The translations under genes and the position numbers were made by a program. A stretch of 64,000 nucleotides of DNA. Source: Longitalea arenae. GTDB lineage: Bacteria > Bacteroidota > Bacteroidia > Chitinophagales > Chitinophagaceae. Under the pieces are notes generated by a model. The model saw nothing but the letters and a program-made list of their open reading frames with translations, was not told where the DNA came from and ran no database searches. Every line of letters starts with the position of its first letter. Positions within the stretch are counted from its first letter, which is position 1. Positions 17,075 through 26,125 of the stretch are shown piece by piece. The stretch is taken from contig NZ_JAFFJX010000001.1 in NCBI RefSeq assembly GCF_016924755.1, forward strand, positions 248,001 through 312,000. Direction: 5' to 3'.

Positions 17075-17938
17075 ATGAAAAGGTCTACCCTCGTAACTAT
17101 ATGGCTTACCCTGGCCTTTCTAGTGATCTCCTTCATACAAACAATCCCTTACATCAAACTGCTGTTAAAGAATGATGTTTCCGGCGATTACGCTACCATC
17201 TTCAATTTAACCAGGACAGCCCTGGGTGCTTTGATAGAACTGGCTATTTTCATCCTGGGAATAATGGCCCTGGCCAGCACAGATCTGAAATTACGTGATC
17301 GCACATATGCGCTTTTCCGGTATATATATGTGGCAGGAGCCGTAGCGAATTATCCGTTGGTGATCTATTCGCGGATCACCTATGCCAAATATCTGTACAC
17401 CGCCAACTGGCACACCTTTATAACCGTGTTCGTTGATCTTTGGGGCATCATGCTGTTGGTGTTACTGATCAATAACAAACCTGAAAAACAGGTAACACAG
17501 GTGAATTTGCAGGAGTACGATATGGTGGCATTCACTACTACCGGTCACCGGTTTTTACACTATATACTCGATGCTCTGTTTTTACTTCCTATAACACTGT
17601 CGGTGTTGCAATGGATGTATTCAGCGCACGAGGATGCCTGGCTGATACAACTGCTTTACGGTGGGAGTTATCTTTTGTATTGTTTTTTCTCGGAAGTCGT
17701 TTTCGGGCAAACCTTTGGAAAAATGATCACGAGCTCATGTGTGGTGAGCGACGGTGCGCCATTAACGCCCGGGCGCATTTTCCTGCGCACGCTGGCCCGC
17801 CTGATCCCCTTCAATAGTATTTCATTCCTGTTCGGGGCCAACTGGCATGACCGGGCTTCCTCCACCGCCGTGGTATATATCGACAGCTGGGAAAAAGCTT
17901 TTGCTGAATTGCCGGAGACAGCAGCAGCCAGTAGGTGA
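17075..17938 (+). CDS. RDD-family membrane protein, tandem copy 1
   Basis: This 287-aa protein has an N-terminal portion of about 140 residues with four hydrophobic segments. The C-terminal RDD domain shows GHRFLHYILDALFL, GQTFGKMITSSCVVSDGAPLTPGRIFLRTLARLIPFNS and WHDRASSTAVVYIDSW, the Arg/Asp/Asp signature motifs. RDD proteins are inner-membrane proteins; some members act in ion or osmolyte exchange, but most are uncharacterised. The paralogue at 18011 is collinear and shares the same extra N-terminal segment. Confidence 0.88.
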   Translation: MKRSTLVTIWLTLAFLVISFIQTIPYIKLLLKNDVSGDYATIFNLTRTALGALIELAIFILGIMALASTDLKLRDRTYALFRYIYVAGAVANYPLVIYSRITYAKYLYTANWHTFITVFVDLWGIMLLVLLINNKPEKQVTQVNLQEYDMVAFTTTGHRFLHYILDALFLLPITLSVLQWMYSAHEDAWLIQLLYGGSYLLYCFFSEVVFGQTFGKMITSSCVVSDGAPLTPGRIFLRTLARLIPFNSISFLFGANWHDRASSTAVVYIDSWEKAFAELPETAAASR

Positions 17939-18010
17939 CATCACAATAAATTCAATCAACCGAATTGCTTAAAAAGGCAGCTATTTATACAAGCGTTAAT
18001 CCATTATGCT

Positions 18011-18892
18011 ATGAATAAACAAAAGAAAAAGATCGCCTGGTGTGTACTTGGAATTATAGTCCTTCAGGAAACTTTAAAGTTCAAATATTACAGTCACTTA
18101 ATAAGCGGCGACATTCATTTAACGGATGCATCCAGTGTATTGAACCTGGCAGGCGTAATGACCGCCTTATTGTTAAATTGTTTTGTGCTGGTTTTGGCTA
18201 TCAGATCATTAAGTAACATTGATGCAGCTGCGAAAGATCGCGCGTATGCCATACTCAGATTTCTATTTGTTATGAAGGTGATCATGATATTTCCTGTGAC
18301 TGTGTTACGAACAGTGATCTTTTCGGCACGCATGAGCGGCATCGGCCAGATCTTACTCTTTTATTTTCGCAATCTGGCAGAGATAGCCCTGGCTGTATTG
18401 CTGATCATATATAAACCGGAAAAGCGGGTTGAAAAGGTGAATTTACAGGAGTACGATTATGTAACATTTACCTCAGCCGGACATCGCTTTGCTCATTACC
18501 TGTTAGACATGTTGTTTCTGGCGCCTTTCTGGTTGTTCATGCTCCAGAATATATTGTTTGCACGTGTGTTTTGGCAAAATGAATATGCCGTTCATTACGT
18601 GGAACTGGCGATGCAGATCATGATGTTCACAAGTTATTTAGCCTATTGTTTTATCTCGGAAGCTATCTTTCGGCAAACTTTGGGAAAAATGGCCACCGGG
18701 TCAGCAGTTGTCAGTGACGGGGTAAGCTTATCGACCGGCAGGATCTTCCTGCGAACGCTGGCCCGCCTGATTCCTTTCGATAGCCTTTCCTTCTTGTTTG
18801 GCGCCAAATGGCACGACCGCGCTTCCTCCACCGCTGTAGTATACATCGATAGCTGGGAGAAAGCTTTTGCTGACAACCCCAGCCGACAATAG
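18011..18892 (+). CDS. RDD-family membrane protein, tandem copy 2
   Basis: This 293-aa protein is collinear with the 17075 product. The final 50 residues (GRIFLRTLARLIPF, FLFGAKWHDRASSTAVVYIDSWEKAF) are almost identical, whereas the N-terminal transmembrane part has diverged. It follows the first copy after 72 nt, so a shared transcript is likely. It may form a heteromer with the first copy. Transport substrate unknown. Confidence 0.88.
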   Translation: MNKQKKKIAWCVLGIIVLQETLKFKYYSHLISGDIHLTDASSVLNLAGVMTALLLNCFVLVLAIRSLSNIDAAAKDRAYAILRFLFVMKVIMIFPVTVLRTVIFSARMSGIGQILLFYFRNLAEIALAVLLIIYKPEKRVEKVNLQEYDYVTFTSAGHRFAHYLLDMLFLAPFWLFMLQNILFARVFWQNEYAVHYVELAMQIMMFTSYLAYCFISEAIFRQTLGKMATGSAVVSDGVSLSTGRIFLRTLARLIPFDSLSFLFGAKWHDRASSTAVVYIDSWEKAFADNPSRQ

Positions 18893-19089
18893 CGACTGCC
18901 TGATTGTTTAAGGGATCTGGTAACAGTTCATTCAGATGGTTAAACAAACTGAATGAATTCCCGGACTGGCAGCATGGCTTATAGAAGCTGCCAGCACTGC
19001 CCTGGTATTATTGGCGTACGTCGCCGGGTGTTGATAAGTGGGTGGCGGAATTCATTTTCGTCGTATTTTTGCATGGTAATTGAAATGCC

Positions 19090-19305
19090 ATGACAAGAGG
19101 ATGCCTGATATTATTCCTGTTTTTCATACTGTTAAGTATACTGCCCGCCGATCTGCAGGCGCAGTGCTCTATTTGCACCAAAACCGCCCAGCAACTGGGC
19201 GAAAAGCCTGCCAAGGCCCTCAATGCCGGCATTATCTACCTGGGCCTCACTCCACTGTTGATCATGGGTTATATTGGTTACCGGTGGTGGAGAAATAATC
19301 AATAA
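19090..19305 (+). CDS. Small membrane protein with CxxC motif
   Basis: This 71-aa protein runs signal or first TM (LILFLFFILLSILPADLQAQ), a CSICTKTAQQLGEKPAKALNAG loop, then a TM segment IIYLGLTPLLIMGYIGY and a basic RWWRNNQ end. A TATTTTTG box at 19064-19071 is a plausible -7 element. I believe similar small CSICTK proteins occur across Bacteroidota, but I know no function. The CxxC faces the periplasm if the first segment is cleaved, so metal binding or thiol redox is possible. Confidence 0.72.
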   Translation: MTRGCLILFLFFILLSILPADLQAQCSICTKTAQQLGEKPAKALNAGIIYLGLTPLLIMGYIGYRWWRNNQ

Positions 19306-19371
19306 GCACACTTCTTATTACCGAACTGACTTCTTTCCCTGAAGGTATTGCAGCCTCGCGGATGCATTAAA

Positions 19372-20250
19372 CTACATGTTGCGCTTCACATATTTATGGT
19401 TCGTGGGCGGGAAGAGCCAGTCAACGGCCCGGTGCCATTTAACAGCCGTGTATTTTCTTTTAATGATCACCGGCACCTGGCCGAGATCGAGTTGGGAGAA
19501 ATTGTGCAGCATTTCTTCGAAATTATAGCCCTTGAACTGTTGTTCGGCTATCCATTCCAGAATGAAGGGATTCCAATCTTCCTTATTCCGCCAGTAGTGG
19601 GCGATCCAGGGAGTGGCGTCACCAAGGGTATAGGTGTGATGCAGGGCCAGCGACAGCGAGTATTGTTCTACCAGCCTGAAAGGCACACCATCTGCGCACA
19701 TTTCATCGCAGATCTGCAGCGCGAGGTCAATGTCTTTTCCGTTCTTGTTATTGGGACTCGCAACCACACCGGCATTCCACATATGGTCGGTAGGTTTCAT
19801 TTCTATGTTAGCGTATGTCTTTCCTTTCAGGGCACGCCAGGTCCTTTTGCTGGTTTTATCGGTAAGGGTTGATAAAGCTCCCTCGTCTTCATGCATGTAC
19901 GCTTTTCCGCCCAGTAGTTCGGCCTTTAGGGTAGAGATGTTATTGTAGAGGAAGGTATCTGTATCGCAATATATGACCGGTTGGCCTGCATACATATTGG
20001 CTATATGCTGAATGGCTTTTATTTTAACACGCCAGAAGAAATCCTGCGGTCCTTTCCATTCTTTTATTTTCTCAGGGGTAACCGGAATAATGTTCGCATG
20101 ATCGGATAAGTGTTTATAGAACGGTGCCGCATCTGTGATAACGTTGATCGACTTTATTTCATTAGGCTGTTGCAGGAACGACATGGCTGAAAATGCAGCC
20201 TGCAAATGATTCGAAAAACGATTCCCAAAAGTGCAATACAAAATATGCAT
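19372..20250 (-). CDS. Glycosyltransferase-like protein (GT8/GT-A fold)
   Basis: This 292-aa soluble protein begins MHILYCTFGNRFSNHLQAAFSAMSFL and contains VIYCDTDTFLYNN, a DxD motif of the GT-A fold as in family 8 nucleotide-sugar transferases, plus DHMWNAGVVASP and PWIAHYWRNKEDWN. It is the last gene of a minus-strand run with three GT2 enzymes and meaB, 19 nt behind meaB. It probably adds a sugar during surface polysaccharide or LPS core synthesis. Donor and acceptor are unknown. Confidence 0.75.
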   Translation of the reverse strand: MHILYCTFGNRFSNHLQAAFSAMSFLQQPNEIKSINVITDAAPFYKHLSDHANIIPVTPEKIKEWKGPQDFFWRVKIKAIQHIANMYAGQPVIYCDTDTFLYNNISTLKAELLGGKAYMHEDEGALSTLTDKTSKRTWRALKGKTYANIEMKPTDHMWNAGVVASPNNKNGKDIDLALQICDEMCADGVPFRLVEQYSLSLALHHTYTLGDATPWIAHYWRNKEDWNPFILEWIAEQQFKGYNFEEMLHNFSQLDLGQVPVIIKRKYTAVKWHRAVDWLFPPTNHKYVKRNM

Positions 20251-20269
20251 AACTTGATCGAACGGATTT

Positions 20270-21184
20270 TTAATAGAACCTGGTTATAAACGAATAAACA
20301 TTGGTGATATTTTCCTGTTGAATAGCCGCCAGCAAATCCTCTTTCCGAATGTCTTTCATGCGATGCTTCTGTAAGAGATAATACGCTTTATCAGCCAGCA
20401 GCCTGAATTTCTTTTCTGTTGCCTGCACATGTTTAAGGCCGGTGCCAATAGCTTCAAACAGTTCGTGAACGCCCTGTTTTTGCGAGGCTATGGTCTTTAT
20501 GACCGGAATATCAATTGCTACCGCATGGAAAGCCGGCTGCAACATTAATTTCAGGTTTCTGTAAAACGTATCTGCATCGGGCCTGTCGGCTTTATTCACT
20601 ACAAAAATATCGGCAATTTCCATAAGGCCGGCTTTCATGGTTTGCACTTCATCGCCAGCTTCAGGCACCAGCACTACTACGGTAAGATCGGCCAGTCCGG
20701 CAATTTCAACTTCACTTTGCCCTACGCCAACGGTTTCAATGACGATAAAATCGAAAGGGGCGGCTTTTAATACTTCGGTCAGCTCGATGATCTTGGGATG
20801 CAGTCCGCCCAGAGAGCCCCTGGTGGCCAGGGAGCGGATAAACACATTCGGATGGCTGTACCATTCGCTCATCCGGATGCGGTCGCCCAGCAGGGCGCCC
20901 ATATTGAAAGGGGAGGATGGATCAACACATAAGACGGCTACCTTTTTTTGGGCTGTTACCAGTTCGCCGATGAGGGCGTCGGTAAGGGTGCTTTTGCCTG
21001 CCCCCGGTGGACCCGTAATGCCAATGATCTGTGTATGTTCATTAATTGGCAATGTGGCCAGGAAACGGTCAAAACCCGGCACTTCATTTTCAACCAGTGA
21101 TAAACACCGGGAAATGGCTTTTGGTGATCCAGCTTGTATTTGTTCCAGCAACTGCTGCCAGTTGACGGAGGCCTGCATGTGCAT
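20270..21184 (-). CDS. meaB: MeaB/ArgK-type GTPase, methylmalonyl-CoA mutase chaperone
   Basis: This 304-aa protein has P-loop GITGPPGAGKST (58-66), VLCVDPSSPFNMGALLGDRIRM (the conserved switch region of MeaB), FIVIETVGVGQSEVEIAGLADLTVVVLVPEAGDEVQTMKAG and NKADRPDAD. This class of G3E GTPase loads and protects the B12-dependent methylmalonyl-CoA mutase. No mutase subunit is in the window. The gene sits between glycosyltransferase genes with 13-19 nt gaps, so it is co-transcribed with them. Either of two close ATGs (21184, 21178) may be used. Confidence 0.95.
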   Translation of the reverse strand: MHMQASVNWQQLLEQIQAGSPKAISRCLSLVENEVPGFDRFLATLPINEHTQIIGITGPPGAGKSTLTDALIGELVTAQKKVAVLCVDPSSPFNMGALLGDRIRMSEWYSHPNVFIRSLATRGSLGGLHPKIIELTEVLKAAPFDFIVIETVGVGQSEVEIAGLADLTVVVLVPEAGDEVQTMKAGLMEIADIFVVNKADRPDADTFYRNLKLMLQPAFHAVAIDIPVIKTIASQKQGVHELFEAIGTGLKHVQATEKKFRLLADKAYYLLQKHRMKDIRKEDLLAAIQQENITNVYSFITRFY

Positions 21185-21197
21185 GTTCTATAGCGTA

Positions 21198-22001
21198 TTA
21201 CAAATATTGAGCGATGCCTGTATTGCACCAGATCGAATTGGTTTCTATAGCTTCCTGTACCACCGCATCATTCTTCAAAACACTGGTACGGTCATACTCT
21301 TTGTGGTAGAGATGGTATACAATTCCCTGCAATTTAAAGTACACGCGCTTTATACCCCTGTTATATAACCGAATAACCAGTTCAGTATCTTCCCGGCCCC
21401 AGCCGGTGATGGCTTCATTATAGCCATTCACCAGGATAAGGTCATCGCGCCAGAAGGACATATTGCAGCCCCTTAAATTATACAGGCCCTTCTCTTTTTT
21501 GAACAGTTCAATAAAATGGGCTATAGCCGGGGCATGCAGGGCATTGAGCTTATTTCGCACACCTTTATCGAATAAAGAGATCTGTTGGTTTTTGCTTTTC
21601 AGGATCCGCTTCGACAATTCTTCGCTGAGCAGGACGCGGCTGCCGCCAATGAAATGACCGGGACGGGCTGCTGTTAGATGATCTTTAACAAACGATGGAT
21701 GCAGAATGAGATCGCCGTCAATTTGAATGAGGTAATCGCGGGTTGCGCTGGCAATCGCTTTGTTCCGGATCTGGCCTAGTTTGAAACCTTCATCAGGATG
21801 CCATACATGATGTAAGGGAACCGGAAAATCTGCCTGAAACCTGCTTATTAGTTCCCGGGTTGGTTGCTTTGAACCATCATCGGCAATAATTACTTCATCA
21901 GGCAACAGCACCTGGCGTTTAACGCTTAGCAGGGTTTGTTCCAATGCCTCCGGCCAGTTGTAGGTGGAAATAAGTAATGTGCTCGATGGTGTTGGTTTCA
22001 T
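21198..22001 (-). CDS. GT2 glycosyltransferase with galactosyltransferase-like C-terminus
   Basis: This 267-aa protein opens STLLISTYNWPEALEQTLLSVKRQ and VIIADDGSKQPT, the nucleotide-binding start of GT2 enzymes, with DxD in LIQIDGDLILHPSF. The C-terminal part GCNMSFWRDDLILVNGYNEAITGWGREDTELVIRLYNRG matches the Glyco_transf_7C-like extension. It probably acts at the cytoplasmic face in surface glycan assembly. It is separated by 13 nt from meaB and 33 nt from the next GT2. Confidence 0.9.
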   Translation of the reverse strand: MKPTPSSTLLISTYNWPEALEQTLLSVKRQVLLPDEVIIADDGSKQPTRELISRFQADFPVPLHHVWHPDEGFKLGQIRNKAIASATRDYLIQIDGDLILHPSFVKDHLTAARPGHFIGGSRVLLSEELSKRILKSKNQQISLFDKGVRNKLNALHAPAIAHFIELFKKEKGLYNLRGCNMSFWRDDLILVNGYNEAITGWGREDTELVIRLYNRGIKRVYFKLQGIVYHLYHKEYDRTSVLKNDAVVQEAIETNSIWCNTGIAQYL

Positions 22002-22034
22002 CTGTTACGATCGTTTAAGGGTGATGGGCTTCAG

Positions 22035-22793
22035 CTATTTCTTTTCCTGCTGCAACTGCCATATTTTGGTATACTTCATAAAAGCACCATATGCATGGAA
22101 AGCTGCAACAATAAATCCATGTCCGCCATCTAAAAAACCGCGCTTAAAGATATATGCCTGCAAAAAGGTGGCCAGTGGTCCGAAGATGATCTTGCCCCAG
22201 CTTACCTTTTTTCCTTTTTTGAAATTCAGTTCAGCGCCCAGGTTGGTGTACTTGTTTGCCTTGGCAACATGTTCCTGGATGGTAAAATACGTATAATGCA
22301 GCAAATGGCCTTTTAGCCGGTGTTGAGACAGACCCGGCGATAACAGCAGGGTTTCATGTACCAGCTCATCATTCCAGCGCACTTTGCTTTTCGGAAATAA
22401 CCTGATCTTGTAATCGGGATACTCAACACCATGCCGTAAAAATTTACCGTAATAATAATTCAGGCGGGTAAAATCGTACATGCCCTGCAAGCCCTGGTTT
22501 TTAGCGGTGCGTATACTTGCTTTCAGTTCATCATCCAACGCTTCATCGGCGTCTAAGGAAAGGATATATTCGTGGCTGGCCAGTTGAATGCCGAGATTTT
22601 TTTGCGGACCGAATCCCAGCCAGGCCTGTTGTTTTACAATGGCCCCGTGTTGCCGGCAGATAGCAACCGTATCATCTGTTGAAAAAGAATCTACGACGAT
22701 GATTTCGTCGGCTACCGTTTGCAGTGATGCCAGGCAGCGTTGAATATTCCGGGCTTCGTTATGTGTGATGATTACTGCTGTAATCGAATTCAT
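22035..22793 (-). CDS. GT2 glycosyltransferase, WaaE/KdtX-like
   Basis: This 252-aa protein has ITAVIITHNEARNIQRCLASL and EIIVVDSFSTDDTVAIC, then LGFGPQKNLGIQLASHEYILSLDADEAL (DxD). The FGPQKN and DFTRLNYYYGKFLRHGVEYPDYKIRLFPK patterns are characteristic of WaaE/KdtX-type beta-1,4-glucosyltransferases of LPS core. A C-terminal hydrophobic stretch (GPLATFLQAYIFKRGFLDG) suggests membrane association. Activity inferred by family; acceptor unknown. Confidence 0.9.
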   Translation of the reverse strand: MNSITAVIITHNEARNIQRCLASLQTVADEIIVVDSFSTDDTVAICRQHGAIVKQQAWLGFGPQKNLGIQLASHEYILSLDADEALDDELKASIRTAKNQGLQGMYDFTRLNYYYGKFLRHGVEYPDYKIRLFPKSKVRWNDELVHETLLLSPGLSQHRLKGHLLHYTYFTIQEHVAKANKYTNLGAELNFKKGKKVSWGKIIFGPLATFLQAYIFKRGFLDGGHGFIVAAFHAYGAFMKYTKIWQLQQEKK

Positions 22794-22835
22794 TGAATTT
22801 TTTTTTATATGGGCGTCGGTTCTACCGATACTGGA

Positions 22836-23711
22836 TTACCGCAAGATCTTATAATTTTTGTAATCGAAGAGGCGCCTGCCGGTTGCTTTCTCTATATAAT
22901 ACAGGATACGGTTCTTAAAGGAAAAGCGTTTGCGGCTGATATCCATTTCAACTTTCCAGTTCTGTTTTTTGATCCTTTCCTGCATGACCGCCGGATGGGT
23001 TTCGGTATATTTTGCCAGGGAATCGAATTCATTGTTGAAATCCCAGAAGTCTGACCCGGTGAGGAACTGTTCCCACTCTTCATCGGTACGCCAGAATTTT
23101 CCAAGGTTCTTTTGCTTCTGCAGCATTTGCTTGGGGCTTTTTACCCAGCCATAATGAAAAATATGGGCGTCGATCAATTTCACATTCAGCTTACGGCCAT
23201 CTTTGCGGAAGCCCTGGGCGTCTTTATAGGAATGAATGGTTTTATCATTGCGGATGATGCGGATCTCCCGGTTATACCAGCGGCGGCTATCACCCACATA
23301 ATCATACGTACCGTAAAAATGGGTGTATTTGAACAGCAGCCCTTCCACCTCTTTTTGATCTTTATATTTCCGGGCAGCATCCAGAATGGCCGGATAATAT
23401 TTTTCATGCACCACCTCATCGGCCTGAATGTAAAATGCCCAGTCGGCATCCGGCGAAATCTGTGCAAGCGCTTTATCGGTCTCTACGGCCAATACCTGTC
23501 CGCCTTTACGCAGCGCCGGGTCCCACACTGAATGTACAATACGGATCTTGTCAGAAGCAATGGATTGAATGAGCCCAAGTGTATCATCTTCACTGTCACC
23601 AATACTCACGATCATTTCATCTACAAGTGGTAATACAGAACGTATAGCTTCCGTTACGGGATAATCATTAATTACTGCATTTCGTATAATAATAAATCCC
23701 GAAATTTTCAT
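22836..23711 (-). CDS. GT2-like glycosyltransferase
   Basis: This 291-aa protein starts MKISGFIIIRNAVINDYPVTEAIRSVLPLVDEMIVSIGDSEDDT. The aspartate motif appears as FYIQADEVVHEKY. KFRY-like downstream elements (YTHFYGTYDYVG, RRWYNREIRIIRN) fit enzymes that use a GT2 fold with a larger acceptor domain. It is the first gene of the minus-strand glycosyltransferase run. A TACATTTG box (minus, 23758-23765) is a candidate -7 element for the operon. Confidence 0.82.
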   Translation of the reverse strand: MKISGFIIIRNAVINDYPVTEAIRSVLPLVDEMIVSIGDSEDDTLGLIQSIASDKIRIVHSVWDPALRKGGQVLAVETDKALAQISPDADWAFYIQADEVVHEKYYPAILDAARKYKDQKEVEGLLFKYTHFYGTYDYVGDSRRWYNREIRIIRNDKTIHSYKDAQGFRKDGRKLNVKLIDAHIFHYGWVKSPKQMLQKQKNLGKFWRTDEEWEQFLTGSDFWDFNNEFDSLAKYTETHPAVMQERIKKQNWKVEMDISRKRFSFKNRILYYIEKATGRRLFDYKNYKILR

Positions 23712-23757
23712 AACTTTTATTTAAATACATTGTTATTTAGGAATGCAATATGCCCTG

Positions 23758-23765
23758 CAAATGTA
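23758..23765 (-). promoter_or_regulatory. -7 promoter element of the glycosyltransferase operon
   Basis: On the minus strand this reads TACATTTG and fits TAnnTTTG. It lies 46 nt before the start codon at 23711. No clear -33 TTG is seen at the usual distance. Confidence 0.4.
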
Positions 23766-23831
23766 GCTGAATGTGGAATATATTTTACAGGTTTAAAAAC
23801 ATTGTGTTAGATTGCAAAACGTGTATTTATT

Positions 23832-24479
23832 ATGACTAATTTCATTCCGATTTTCCCCTTGAGCATTGTAGTTTTTCCGGGTGAAAAGGTGCATCTCCAC
23901 ATTTTTGAACCCCGCTATAAGCAATTGATTACTGAATGTTTCGAAGGCAAGAAGTCTTTTGGCATCCCTTCTGTTGTAAATAACCGCCTGCAGGAATTGG
24001 GCACCCTGGTGCAGGTCAGCGACATTGTTCAAACATACGAAAATGGGGAAATGGACATTAAAACCGAAGGTTTGCGCATTTTCCGCATCCTGGAGGTGAT
24101 AAAACAGGTTCCGGATAAATTATATAGCGGCGCCATTGTGAATTATCCCGAAAATGATGATGCCGGCAGCCGCGATCTGATGCAAAAAGTGGTGAGCGGG
24201 GTAAAACAAATGCATCGTCTGCTGAATATTTCAAAAGATTTCAAAAAGCCCGAAGAAGAATTAAAAACCTATGACGTAGGGCATCATGCCGGTTTGTCGC
24301 TCGAGGAAGAATATGAACTGCTGGGGCTCATGAAAGAACTGCAAAGGCAGGAATATATGAAAAGGCATTTGCAGAAAGTATTGCCCATGTTGCTGGAAAT
24401 GGAGCAGCTGAAGGAAAAAGTAAAATTGAACGGTCACTTCAGAAATCTGTCAGCCTTTGATTTCGATATCGATAAGTAA
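23832..24479 (+). CDS. Lon substrate-binding (LAN) domain protein
   Basis: This 215-aa protein contains FIPIFPLSIVVFPGEKVHLHIFEPRYKQLITECFE near the N-terminus, the start of the LON substrate-binding domain, and IKTEGLRIFRILEV. The ATPase and protease parts of Lon are absent, as in the stand-alone family. The C-terminal 80 residues are helical and charged. The role is not established; such proteins may bind unfolded proteins or peptides. Divergent from the glycosyltransferase operon. Confidence 0.92.
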   Translation: MTNFIPIFPLSIVVFPGEKVHLHIFEPRYKQLITECFEGKKSFGIPSVVNNRLQELGTLVQVSDIVQTYENGEMDIKTEGLRIFRILEVIKQVPDKLYSGAIVNYPENDDAGSRDLMQKVVSGVKQMHRLLNISKDFKKPEEELKTYDVGHHAGLSLEEEYELLGLMKELQRQEYMKRHLQKVLPMLLEMEQLKEKVKLNGHFRNLSAFDFDIDK

Positions 24480-24639
24480 ATTTTTCGTCTGCGCCCGAAA
24501 GCGCCTGTCCCGTTTCCATAGTGTTTGCGGCGATGGAGTGGCGCACCCGAATCATTCTGCAATCTTTTTTGGCAAAAAGAAAAAAATCGCATTTCTTCAT
24601 CCGGTATTTGATCCAGGAAAACGTTAAAATACATTCAGT

Positions 24640-25368
24640 TTGGCAACAACGTTATGCTTTGATTTCGGCAATACCCGGTTGAAATGTGCTGTTTTTGAGA
24701 ACAGGGAACTACAAAAAGTACTGGTACTTGAAAATGATAGCAATGACACCATTAAACAGCTGATCGAGCAATATAAACCTGCCAAATCAATTCTTTCTTC
24801 TGTTGTAAATCACAATCCCGGCCTCGAACAGTTGCTGGCTGCGGCTTCCCGCTTCCATAAATTATCGCATCAGTCGAAGATCCCCATTACAACACCGGTG
24901 GGTAAACCCCAGGATATCGGGGCCGACCGCCTGGCGCTGATGGTGGCCGCCGTTGACCTTTTTCCCGATCATAACAACCTGATCATCGGATTGGGCAGCG
25001 CTATCACCTACAACTTCGTTAATAAATACAAAGAATTTCTGGGCGGGGGAATTTCGCCCGGAATGGAAATGCGGTTCAAGTCGCTGAAACTTTTTACGGC
25101 CAAACTGCCCCTGGTTGAAAAAGACTGGAACCTGCCCCTGATAGGGTATGATACCCGTACGAATATACTCAGCGGCGTAATCCTGGGAATGGCCAAAGAG
25201 ATCGATGGCATGATAGATGCCTACGCAGAACGCTATGGGAACTTTAACGTGGTGTTAACCGGGGGCGATGCGCCCTATTTTGTGTATCATTTGAAAAACA
25301 GGATATTTGCAGACCCTGACCTTATTTTCAAGGGCCTTTTTGCTATCAGCGAACACAATAATGTGTGA
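24640..25368 (+). CDS. coaX: Type III pantothenate kinase, TTG start
   Basis: This 242-aa protein has the ASKHA-fold motifs of CoaX: CFDFGNTRLKCAVF at the N-terminus, GADRLALMVAA in the middle, and GLGSAITYNFVNKYKEFLGGGISPGMEMRFKSL, the GTAxTxD-like and GGxIxPG motifs. It phosphorylates pantothenate in the first step of CoA synthesis. An in-frame stop lies at 24625 and no ATG or GTG occurs between it and the DFGNT motif, so TTG at 24640 is the only workable start. It is followed after 26 nt by lptC. Confidence 0.94.
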   Translation: MATTLCFDFGNTRLKCAVFENRELQKVLVLENDSNDTIKQLIEQYKPAKSILSSVVNHNPGLEQLLAAASRFHKLSHQSKIPITTPVGKPQDIGADRLALMVAAVDLFPDHNNLIIGLGSAITYNFVNKYKEFLGGGISPGMEMRFKSLKLFTAKLPLVEKDWNLPLIGYDTRTNILSGVILGMAKEIDGMIDAYAERYGNFNVVLTGGDAPYFVYHLKNRIFADPDLIFKGLFAISEHNNV

Positions 25369-25394
25369 CAGAACCAGGTGATAGCCCGTTATAT

Positions 25395-25973
25395 ATGCGA
25401 AGAACCATCAGGACATATCATTTTCTCACCGCAGCCCTGTTAATGGGTTGTTTTTTTGTGTTTGCTGCCTGTGAAAATGACCAGGCTGTGGTAGACCAGC
25501 TTTTCAAAAAGAAAATAGCTGTTGAAGAAGCTAAAGATGTGGAAAGCTACATGAGCCAGTCGGGCATTACGAAGGCCAAACTCACTTCGCCCTATATGCT
25601 ACGGGTGCAGGCCGATTCTCCCTACCTGGAGTTTCCGCGCACATTACATGTTGATTTTTATGACGACAGTACCGTTATAGAAAGTACGCTCGATGCCCGC
25701 TATGCCAAATATGTGGAATATGATCACAAAGTGTTGTTGCGCGACAGTGTGCTGGTGCAAAGTATCAAGAATGGCGATACGCTGCGTACGCAGGAGTTGT
25801 GGTGGGATCAGGACAAGCAGGAATTTTATACCGATAAGCCGGCCCATGTATACCAGCGTGATAAGATAATTTTTGCTAAAAACGGTTTGCGGGCCGCACA
25901 AAATCTCACCTCCTACACTTTCTATAGCAGCTCGGGCCCCATGCTCGTGCCCAGCAATGGCCTGCCGGAATAA
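25395..25973 (+). CDS. lptC: LPS export protein LptC, lipoprotein type
   Basis: I start it at the ATG at 25395, which gives a signal ending in a lipobox (CFFVFAAC-END); a GTG at 25365 would add ten unlikely residues. The 192-aa product has the LptC pattern: YLEFPRTLHVDFYDDSTVIESTLDARYAKYVEYDHKVLLRDSVLV and LRTQELWWDQDKQEFYTDKPAHV, a beta-jellyroll that passes LPS from LptB2FG to the LptA bridge. Canonical LptC has an uncleaved TM anchor; a lipid-anchored form is common in Bacteroidota. The link with coaX is probably only operonic. Confidence 0.88.
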   Translation: MRRTIRTYHFLTAALLMGCFFVFAACENDQAVVDQLFKKKIAVEEAKDVESYMSQSGITKAKLTSPYMLRVQADSPYLEFPRTLHVDFYDDSTVIESTLDARYAKYVEYDHKVLLRDSVLVQSIKNGDTLRTQELWWDQDKQEFYTDKPAHVYQRDKIIFAKNGLRAAQNLTSYTFYSSSGPMLVPSNGLPE

Positions 25974-26077
25974 GTAAGTTCATAGAACCCGCACCAGCCA
26001 TTCACCATCAGCTACGAGTTGATAAACGATTGCCCCTGCCTATTGATCGTTGCTCCATTTTCCCTTTCTATTGCCGA

Positions 26078-26107
26078 TTGATTTACCTGCTACAACCCTT
26101 ACATTTG
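26078..26107 (+). promoter_or_regulatory. Promoter of the aldo/keto reductase gene
   Basis: TTG (26078-26080), a 19-nt spacer and TACATTTG (26100-26107) match the Bacteroidota consensus. The ATG at 26126 follows after 18 nt, which supports that start over an upstream one at 26030. Confidence 0.75.
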
Positions 26108-26125
26108 AAGTCTAAACAAAACTAT

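Noticed and set aside
19348-19872. 174-codon plus-strand frame
   Set aside because: Antisense to the glycosyltransferase-like gene, whose DxD motif and operon context are sound.
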